Both the position numbers and the translations under genes were made by a program. The notes under the pieces were generated by a model that was given only the letters and a program-made list of their open reading frames with translations, searched no databases and was not told the DNA's origin. From contig NW_022204818.1 in NCBI RefSeq assembly GCF_008831285.2, forward strand, positions 1-40,896: a stretch of 40,896 nucleotides of DNA, read 5' to 3'. This document shows, piece by piece, positions 33,585 to 40,896 of the stretch (the first letter of the stretch is position 1; each line of letters begins with the position of its first letter). The stretch is from Nymphaea colorata (lineage: Eukaryota > Streptophyta > Magnoliopsida > Nymphaeales > Nymphaeaceae).

Positions 33585-33617
<33 letters not shown>
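33585..33617. repeat. (TA)n microsatellite
   Basis: An alternating TA run of about 16 units; overlapping Tyr-Ile frames on the minus strand are artefacts. Confidence 0.9.
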
Positions 33618-33620
<3 letters not shown>

Positions 33621-36302
33621 GGAATCTAAATTTAATTTAACAACAAAATCACTTATTTTGTCCACAAAATCAAATTATATTAAAAGAAAATTCCCACCTA
33701 CATGCTAAAGGAACAGAATAAATAGTAAAATAGTTGTGCGATCCATAGGCACGCTAAGAAGAGAACCTGAATGAACTAAAATATGAGTATTAACCTAAAA
33801 TTTCACAAATTTTAAAAATTATAAAGAATTTTTGGTACTACAACATCGACCTAGAAATCCCCAAGCTCCTAGATTCATGGCTAGCGTAGGTTTGATGGTT
33901 GTACGTGCAAAAAGTCTCATACATCCTGTTTCGTTTCCCATCCAATGTTTCACAACACTTTCAAAAGAGCAAGCACGCCGATAGAAAGGAAGACTCTTTA
34001 GAAAAGTGTCTGCTCGTGGAATTGAAAGAGTTTGTTGCCACACACTTTAGAACTGATTACGATCTCCTTTCAATCGAACCTATGCCTTTGTTACCTCTTC
34101 TCCTGTGGGTACTGGGTAGGCGCTGATCTCGATATGCATGGCATGAATGGGTGTTGGATATGAATTCATCTGGCAGTACTGGGTCAACTGTCTGCAATTT
34201 CAACTCACAAACTGTGATCGATCAAGTCATTGCCCTATTAAGTTTTCTATGGTTCATACACCATGCCATTCACATATAGCACTGGTTGTTGCCAACCATT
34301 TTAGCCAGTTAGTGGAGCAAACCGTAGCAAATAAATGACAATGTTTGTCTTGATGGCTGATAAGAGCATATATATCCAGTTTCTTTGTGCCTATGTGATT
34401 GTTTATTGTAATTTGCTGGCAAGGTTAACCTTGTTTTGATTTATATCGATTCTGGAATGTGTTTATCTCCAATAAAGTTTTATACATTGTTGGGGAGTGG
34501 GACTTTCTTTCATTATCATAAATCTTTTATTCAAATTTACTTATTTGTTCTATTTTCCTATAGTTTAAGACTCAGGTTTCCCTAAGAAAGAGCAAGAAGA
34601 AACAAGTTAACTGAAGTGGAGGCTTTCCACGCGTCCATGAATACGCTTTTTTTGTAGTGCAACCTTTTCCGTTACCAATTACGGATTTATGATGCAGTGT
34701 AATTTGTCAATGTGTGATTGCAACCATGCAATATTGAGCTGACACTGATTCCTAGAGGCACTTCAAAAACCCATTTCTTTTCGTCCATACACACAAACTG
34801 GCTTCTAAAAACTGGTCAAAAATTAAACTAGGGTCTCACATTACCTGATTTTCTCATCACCAAGTACTGAAAAGGTGCCATCTAAACGCCCTTTTAAATT
34901 AAAAGTAAAATGATCTTTTGGTTTCAAATATTTGAAAGATAATCTAAATCCATTTAATTGTCAATTTATCATCTACTTATTGATCATGAGATCACCTTTG
35001 TCATCTTCAATCCAGATCAGTAGATGAAATGCAGTAGCGTTATTTAAGCTTATTTCTCATAACGTAACTAGTGCAGTGGGTAGAATTTTTGTTTGAATTG
35101 GGCGTTAAAATTAATTTGCATAACTTCTAATTGAATCTGCCAATACCTATTGTGTTTGCTCCAGTACGGATATGTGTTGTGACATAGGCTGGTCAAGCTT
35201 GGGCAAATCTATACAAGCTTTTGTTTTCAAGGGAATTTTTAAATTGGGCCGAAAGATTTGGTGATAGACATGAAACATGCATGAATTTTCCAATATCGTA
35301 GCAACCTACTGAAGTTTTCAGAGTTAATCCAAAACATCCATAAGACTATTTTTGTTGAATTAATTATTGAGTCAGAAAAATGATAGTTTTGCCCCTAATA
35401 AATGAACAAAACCATAACCAACTACGACGATGCTTCTGGACTCCAGTTAGATAACTTTTCTCGCACTAACAAACAGAAATAGTTCGCCTAGGTAATTTAG
35501 ATCTCAGAAAAACTAACTATTATGGACAAATATTCATATATATGCAGAAATTTAAGAGGTTCGACTAATAAACTTCAAACTTGCCTAAAGTTAGGGGTTC
35601 TTAGTCCTCTTATGATGAGCATTAACCCAAATTTCAGTTAGTGATATCAATTTGCAGAATGTTATTTTTTACTAGTGGTGGAATATATTTGCATTTTAAC
35701 AGTACCAACCCATATTCTTAATGAGTTCTGAATTATTTAATTATTTGCAGATTAATTAAAGAATTTGAAATTTACAAATTGGCAAAATGATTCACTTATA
35801 GAACTGATAAAACTAACCTGTAAAAGAAAATCTTAATGTAGGCATCATTTTCAAGTTCTACAAAGACAGAACAGTGGACTTTGGATCAAGGTGATCAGGT
35901 CAAAGAGCATTATTAAAACTTTCCCGACAGCGTAAAGAATAGTTTCCTAAATGCAATAGGTAATCAAATTCAGATGTGTTGCCTGTTCATGCATGTGAAA
36001 AGGTCAACAAGATTGTTCTTCATTTAAATAATCTCTCACCAACTACCTTATAGCTTCACATCTCCCAATTAGATCGTGCCTGCTCATTCGTCAGTGCAAT
36101 TATAACAAAAAATCAAGGGCCCGAAGCCCGCAGTGAATTTTGATACCGCTAATAAATTTGGAGAAGAGAAGAGAAACTAATGGTTTTTCATCTTTCAAGG
36201 TGTTGACGAGCAAGAAAGTCGAAAGTCGACGGCAATTGCTTGGTCACTGGATATCAGGAAAACCAATCTTCTGAAAAGAAGCAATTCGGTCGAGGGGAGA
36301 GA
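33618..36302. promoter_or_regulatory. Intergenic region and 5' flank of the TNL gene
   Basis: No gene is confidently recognised. 33899-34126 (plus) is open for 75 codons (FPSNVSQHFQKSKHADRKED, LKEFVATHFRTDYDLL) and could be an old exon, but I know no match and the start codon is not ATG. The rest is AT-rich with short frames. The immediate 5' flank of the TNL (36150-36302) is purine-rich; an in-frame TGA at 36204 with no ATG between it and 36303 fixes the start. No convincing TATA box can be placed. Closest upstream candidates are 'aattataac' near 36097 and 'taataaatt' near 36150. Confidence 0.35.
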
Positions 36303-36808
36303 ATGACGAAGAGGAAGACTGCCGACGAACCACAGCCTCTGAATCCGTCGTCTTCAAAGCGTCCCCGGTTCGATTTCGACGTGTTCCTGAGCTTCAGGGG
36401 GGAGGACACTCGGAAGGGCTTCTCCGGCCACCTCTACGAAGCACTGAAGCAGCGAGGCGTAAATGTCTTCATAGACAGTCAGGGCTTGGATAAGGGCAAA
36501 AAGGTGGAGGAGCTGTTCAGATTCATTCAAGGCTCTGAGATCTTCATACCCATCTTCTCCAAGGGCTACGCTGAATCAAAATGGTGTCTGGTGGAGATCG
36601 CCAAGATCGTGGCGTGCGGGAGGTTGGTGCTCCCCATCTTCTACGACGTGGAGCCTCGGGAGGTGAGGAATGTCAAGGGTCCATTCGAAGCTGCGTTCAG
36701 GAAGCACGATGAGGATGAAGAGTTGAAGGCGAAGACGAAGGAATGGAGGCAAGCCCTGAGGAGAGCAGGGGAGGTTTCTGGATACGATCTGAAGACAGAG
36801 ACCCAGGG
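36303..36808 (+). CDS. TNL exon 1: TIR domain
   Basis: The exon starts at the first ATG after an in-frame stop (TGA 36204) and ends at CAGGG|GTACCC, phase 2. The N terminus MTKRKTADEPQPLNPSSSKR is basic and could serve as a nuclear localisation signal (KRPR). All main TIR strands and helices are present through PIFYDVEPREVRNVKG, PFEAAFRKHDEDEE and WRQALRRAGEVSGYDL. It lacks lesions and its codon use is GC-richer than the rest of the window, so this exon looks recently under selection. If splicing failed, the frame would read into the CT/TA microsatellite (Ser-Leu, then Tyr-Ile) and stop at 36876-36878, giving a ~191-residue TIR-only protein. Confidence 0.93.
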
Positions 36809-36809
36809 G

Positions 36810-36813
<4 letters not shown>

Positions 36814-36877
<64 letters not shown>
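36814..36877. repeat. Compound (CT)n(TA)n microsatellite in TNL intron 1
   Basis: About 39 bases of CT followed by about 25 of TA begin five bases after the GT of the exon 1 donor. Length changes here would not alter the exon but might affect donor recognition. Confidence 0.95.
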
Positions 36878-37030
36878 ACATCCACACAAAATCGTGTCTC
36901 CTCGAAGGAAAGTTATATTTTCATGATCAAACTAGGCTTTACATCAACATTCTAACTTCTCCAATCACAATTGTAACTTACCAAATGCATCCTGAATAAA
37001 TAGGAATGGAAACTTATAAATAGCGGCTAC

Positions 37031-37455
37031 CTATTTTTAGATTACCATTTGACATTTCAGATTTTCTAATAACTGCTTGAATTTATAATGTACTTCACCG
37101 AAAAAGGTTTTATAAATGAAAACATTTAGGGTATTGCATCGTTCTTGTAGAAAATTTTTTTTACCTATTTTTAGATTACCATTTGACATTTCAGATTTTC
37201 AAATAACTGCTTGAATTTATAATGTACTTCGCCAAAAAAGGTTTTACAAATGAAAATATTTAGGGTATTGCGTCGTTCTTGTAAAAAAAAAAAAATTCCT
37301 ATTTTTAGATTACCATTTGACATTTCAGATTTTCAAATAACTGCTTGAATTTATAATGTACTTCAAACATGCATGTTTTATAAATGAAAATATTTAGGGT
37401 ATCGCATCAAATTGATTTTCTTTTAGACAAAAAGATCGTTCTTGTAAAAAAATAA
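37031..37455 (+). repeat. Triplicated 134-bp unit in TNL intron 1
   Basis: Units begin at 37031, 37165 and 37299, each with 'ctatttttagattaccattt'. They share 'gacatttcagatttt', 'aataactgcttgaatttata', 'atttagggtat' and 'gttcttgta' near the end. Copies 1 and 2 differ at only a few positions. Copy 3 replaces 'accgaaaaagg' with 'aaacatgcatg' and has an insertion of about 28 bases before 'cgttcttgta' (about 37408-37435). No frame crosses it. Confidence 0.92.
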
Positions 37456-38247
37456 GTTTTGAAAATCGTATTTTTTATTTTCTTTTCACATCTGAAATAT
37501 GCAAAATCATGAAGAGCATGACAAAAGAACATCTTTTAAAGCAAATTTACTGGTTCCGGGGTCCCCTTTTCTCCCTTTTGCCGAGTGTGAACAAAAACAT
37601 CAAAGCCGGATTAATTTAAGCACGATTCAGATGGAGGTATGTTGCCTCCTAATAGAAAAAAAAAAAGACCTTTTGGCAAAGCAGCCGTTCCTGTAAAGGT
37701 GATTTTCTGAAGGGCGGTTTTCGTGTTGAATGTATAAATGCCAAACATGGGTACGCGGGGTCTAACTGAGACTGCTCAGCCTTTATACGGCTTTGTCTCA
37801 AACTCAAATCAAGCTCAAAGTCCACCATTAGCAACTAGCATGAGCTCAGATGAAACGAATCAAGGAACTCGAACTCACCTCAGCTTAGCTCAAGGAACAG
37901 GCCAGTCCATTAATTGGGCCAACCGCAAAATGTCTTTTTTCAAGTAAATGTGACACTGGTCACTGGCTCATGAAATTGAAAGATGGGCCTTCAATTATCA
38001 CTAACAAACAGTAGTGTGACCTCTCTCTTGTGGTTGGACGATCGAACCGAGTGTTCCATTATGCTTCCTTAAGAGAAAGGCTTACTCATAATTGCACTCT
38101 GCAATATGCTTAAGTTTAAAGGGAAAAGATACTGCAACTTTTCCTGCTAATATAGCAGAAATGAAGTCCATTAAAGTATTTCTAGCACTCACCACCCTGT
38201 GGTACTTGTCATATTTCATAATTGCTTTGCAACCCCAAACATGGCAG

Positions 38248-39353
38248 GCATGAGGCAAAGCTTATTCAAGTTGTTGTCAAGAGGGTTCTTAGTGAAGTAA
38301 ACAAGATCCCACTTGATGTCGCAGCACATCCTGTGGGAATGCAGCCTCGTGTAAAGGCCGTGATGAAGCTGTTGGATATTGAAGCAGATGATGTTCGCAT
38401 TATTGGTATCTGCGGAGAAGGAGGGATAGGAAAGACAACAATTGCCAAGGCCGTGTACAATGAGATATTTCTTACTTTTGATGGAAGCAGTTTCGTTTCA
38501 GACATTGCAGAAATTTCCCCAAGTCCCAGTGGGCTTGTTACGTTGCAGACCCAGCTCATTAGAGACCTTTTGAAAACCGATGATATCGCTATAAGCAGCA
38601 CTGCACATGGAATTAACATGATCAGCAGGAGAATTTCTCGTAAGAAAGTTCTGCTCATTCTTGACAATGTCAATCATTTAAATCAACTCAATGTATTAGC
38701 AGCTAGGCGAGACTGGTTTGGTCCAGGAAGCAGGATAATTGTCACAACCAGAGAGGAAGAAGTGCTACTTCAGCACCAAGTGACGAACAGTGAAATTTAC
38801 AAACCAAAAACATTAAGTGCAGTACAATCACTTCAGTTGTTCAATTATCACGCCTTTATGGGAGACAAACGAGCAAAGGAATATGAAAAACTATCTAAGA
38901 AAGTTGTGTTAACAATGACTACCTTTAACCCTACAAATTTTTGGGTCCCATTTTTTTGATATTAGAGATCATGAAGACTGGGCAGAGATGCTTGGAAAGC
39001 TGCAAGAGTTTCAAGACAAAGATATATTCGGCAGATTGAAAATAAGTTATGATAAGCTGGATGATGCAGAAAAGAGTATACTGCTAGATATTGCTTGCTT
39101 TTTCGTGGGAAAGGGCAGAGAAAATGCCTTTCATATGTGGAAGGACAGCAGACTTTACCCTGTTGCAACAATTAGAACTCTTATACACAAGTCTCTTATT
39201 AAGATCAGCAGTTTAACAGATGAGTTTGAAATGCATGACCAAATTCAAGATATGGCCAGAGAGATTGTGTTACAAGAAGGACGTTCAGATCCTGGAAAGC
39301 GTAGCAGGTTGTGGGATCCTGATGAGATACTGGATGTGTTAAAGAATGCCGAG
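38248..39353 (+). pseudogene. TNL exon 2: NB-ARC domain, broken at GLPL
   Basis: The exon follows CATGGCAG and begins in phase 2 (G + HEAKLIQVVVKRVLSEV), ending GCCGAG|GTCAGT. The 5' frame runs to KKVVLT at 38914 and then misreads to a stop at 38957. The other frame, from 38919, reads LPLTLQIFGSHFFDIRDHED and continues without a break into WAEMLGKL, LLDIACFFVGKG and MHD. Relatives have T-A/G-GLPLALEVLGS here; the gap fits loss of about five bases covering Ala-Gly, plus a TGA where the Gly codon GGA stood. Both flanks are well conserved, so the lesion looks recent. An assembly or sequencing error is possible but would have to explain the shift and the stop together. Confidence 0.9.
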
Positions 39354-40333
39354 GTCAGTTCTCCTCCATTTTCTCCTTTCTTTGATCTTAAATATTGTAT
39401 CAAATAGTTGAAGTACGATTACCTCCCAATGCAAGAGATAAGTTGACTGTAAAAGTCCTAAGGAAAAGGCCACAAAATGACCACATATTTAGTTGTATCT
39501 TCAGTGCATGCACTTCTCGAATTTCCTAAACGAAGATGAAAAGATCTTCTTAAACTCCTATTGAAACTCTGTTCTAAAAGAAGATGAAAAAGATCCTCTG
39601 AAACACCTATGAAACTTTATTTCTTTCTTGTACTTTTTAAGTAGTCTTGAAATTGATCTTAAACTCATTATAGAAAATTTGGATTAAACATACCTGAGAT
39701 TGGTGCCATGTGATTTGTCGGATGGTAAGGAGAATCATGGCAATACATTCAGTCAAAAGCTGTTGCTTGCATTCACTTCTGACCTTTTGTTCTTAATGGT
39801 CTGAATTCAAAGGTACCCAGAATTCCTTATGAGTTTGTTCAATTATTTAGGTAACCTATCCTTGTTGCCTGGTTTTCCTTATGAGTTTGTTCAATTATTT
39901 TAGGTAACCTATCCTTGTTGCCTGGTTAATAGAATGTAAAATTTTATGATATGATATTCAGATGTTTTGGTATTATATGTTGCAAGTTGCAATTTTACCT
40001 TAGCTTTGTGGTGTCTTCAATAGGTCATATTTGAAGTTCTTGAATGATGTTGAGATTATCATGGTTTTAAAGTTTTGCGTAACATTATGATATTTTCGAA
40101 ATCTTGGTGATATTCATGACAATTTAGTAATAAAGTAGTTGAGTTCATTTTGTCCTGGTTGGGATTGTCTATACTCTGTTTCAGGCATTGAACTTCAAAC
40201 TTTACTAGAAGGATGCAGGCTCAGTTAAAGTTAACTGAATCCCATTAGGACAAGTTCTGCTCTTCCAGGTTATGTGTTAAACAAGCTTCCTAGCCAAGTG
40301 TCATAATGAGATCTTTCCTTCATCTAATTTCAG
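39354..40333 (+). other. TNL intron 2
   Basis: This 980-base GT-AG intron separates the NB-ARC and LRR-side exons and is phase 0. It contains a two-copy tandem duplication at about 39832-39926. Unit 1 begins 'ccttatgagtttgttcaatt' and ends 'gttgcctggtt'; unit 2 repeats this with one extra T. No frame of interest occurs inside. Confidence 0.8.
39831..39927 (+). repeat. Two-copy tandem duplication in TNL intron 2, ~50-bp unit
   Basis: Both copies contain 'atgagtttgttcaattattt', 'aggtaacctatccttgttgc' and 'ctggtt', nearly identical apart from one T. The duplication is therefore young. Each copy carries a 'tttaggtaacc' word that looks like an acceptor plus donor. Confidence 0.85.
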
Positions 40334-40675
40334 GGATCAAGGAAGATTGAAGGCATTGTTTTCAACTCTAAAGAGGGAAGCAACACGCATGTCAGCACCA
40401 AGGCCTTTAAGAAAATGTTAAATCTCAGATTGCTTCATGTCAATAACACTCACATACAGGGTAAATTTGATTGTTTCCCTAAGAAACTAAAATGGCTGGA
40501 ATGGAGAGGATGTCCATTGAAGTCATTATCAGAAGACTTTGGCCTTGAAAAAATAGCTGTCCTCAACTTATCTTCAAGCATGATCACTAAAGATTGGAAT
40601 ATGAGAGGGATGATAGATGTTGTTCTGAATAACATCAGATATATATGGAGAAAACAACCACAACCAAGAGGGAAG
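40334..40675 (+). CDS. TNL exon 3: start of the LRR region
   Basis: After acceptor TAATTTCAG the frame reads GSRKIEGIVFNSKEGSNTHV, KAFKKMLNLRLLHVNNTHIQ, KLKWLEWRGCPLKSLSEDF and VLNLSSSMITKDW, the standard order between NB-ARC and LRRs in TNLs. The donor is AAG|GTTAGT, phase 0. After it, no exon with LRR consensus is visible to the end of the window; a possible acceptor at ~40772 (ttttgtag) would add about 29 codons that do not look like LRRs before a stop at ~40860. The true next exon is probably outside the window. Confidence 0.85.
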
Positions 40676-40896
40676 GTTAGTTTTGTGAATTTCCTTCCTT
40701 TTCTATCCATTTTCTTCCTTCAAAGCACATTACTAGTTTAATAATTTTTGTTTCTCAATATGGATTTTGTAGGATCCTATTTTCGGTGTGGTTCATGAAA
40801 ACAATTCTTTGAAGTTTTACATACTAGTGATCATATGCATGTGCATGCATGGCTATGTATAGACATAAAATCTATAAGGCACATCTACATGTTCTG

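Larger units (their letters stand above)
36303..40675 (+). pseudogene. TIR-NBS-LRR disease-resistance gene, frameshifted (partial)
   Basis: Intracellular immune receptors of this class sense pathogen effectors and signal through a TIR NADase and an ATP/ADP-switching NB-ARC. Three exons are visible: 36303-36808, 38248-39353 and 40334-40675. Introns are GT-AG and phases agree (phase 2 at the first junction, phase 0 at the second). TIR (from residue ~25): FDFDVFLSFRGEDTRKGF, SKWCLVEIAKIV with the Glu of the catalytic helix. NB-ARC: GICGEGGIGKTTIAKAVYN (P-loop), KKVLLILDNVNH (kinase-2), GPGSRIIVTTR (RNBS-B), LLDIACFFVGKG (RNBS-D), FEMHDQIQDMAREI (MHD). Exon 3 opens the LRR side (KIEGIVFNS, LKWLEWRGCPLKSL, LNLSSS). 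The GLPL motif is destroyed at 38915-38920 by a frame change and a TGA. No LRR repeats proper are found before the window ends, so the gene runs on or is truncated. Confidence 0.93.

Noticed and set aside
36576-36887. Minus-strand frames of 103 and 62 codons opposite the TIR exon
   Set aside because: They are antisense shadows of the TIR exon plus Arg-Glu translation of the CT repeat.
37031-37455. CRISPR-like array
   Set aside because: Three long near-identical units without unique spacers inside a plant intron: a tandem duplication.
38266-38673. 135-codon minus-strand frame
   Set aside because: It is the antisense shadow of the NB-ARC exon, whose motifs are unmistakable on the plus strand.
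1-40896. A coordinated multi-gene defence or biosynthetic system
   Set aside because: The recognisable genes belong to unrelated families, lie on both strands and are nearly all broken; only the TNL exons look recently constrained.

Overview
The window looks like nuclear DNA of a flowering plant. It has GT-AG introns, remnants of plant-specific gene families (TIR-NBS-LRR resistance gene, nepenthesin-type aspartic protease, VAL-type B3 regulator, KT/HAK/KUP potassium transporter), Ty1/copia and hAT elements, and many TA/CT/TG microsatellites. A TIR-type NBS-LRR gene argues against grasses. A magnoliid, an early-diverging angiosperm or a eudicot all fit; I cannot name the species from sequence alone. 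Recognisable coding sequence is sparse, and almost everything recognised carries frameshifts, stops or missing exons.

Layout: 1-5.0 kb is mostly unrecognised, with one decayed potassium-transporter exon on the minus strand (1664-1810) and the first copy of a ~1.1 kb dispersed repeat (~2365-3490). 5.6-7.4 kb holds a decayed copia pol on the plus strand. 7.85-9.0 kb is an extremely AT-rich block. 9.26-10.5 kb is a broken VAL/HSI2-like B3 gene on the minus strand. 11.4-12.54 kb is the second copy of the dispersed repeat. It abuts the 3' half of a dead aspartic protease (12.54-13.33 kb). 15.2-16.2, 19.0-21.6 and 27.3-28.6 kb are diverged copies of one non-coding segment, and a second, longer protease pseudogene lies at 22.69-24.03 kb. 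25.17-26.27 kb has exon-like fragments of a gene I do not recognise. 28.5-31.9 kb is a pile of copia fragments, with a 257-bp tandem duplication at what looks like the leader of one of them. 31.94-33.5 kb is a dead hAT transposase. The intergenic region 33.6-36.3 kb leads into the best-preserved gene of the window.

That gene is a plus-strand TIR-NBS-LRR (36303 to at least 40675). It has a clean TIR exon, an NBS exon and the first LRR-proximal exon, with matching intron phases. Its NBS exon is broken exactly at the GLPL motif by a frameshift and a stop. Intron 1 begins with a CT/TA microsatellite next to the donor and contains a 134-bp triplication. The end of the gene was not found inside the window.

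I found no operon-like or evidently new multi-gene system. The most rewarding points are the GLPL lesion in an otherwise conserved TNL, the possible TIR-only product by intron retention, the segment repeated around the protease pseudogenes, and the unrecognised exon series at 25-26 kb.
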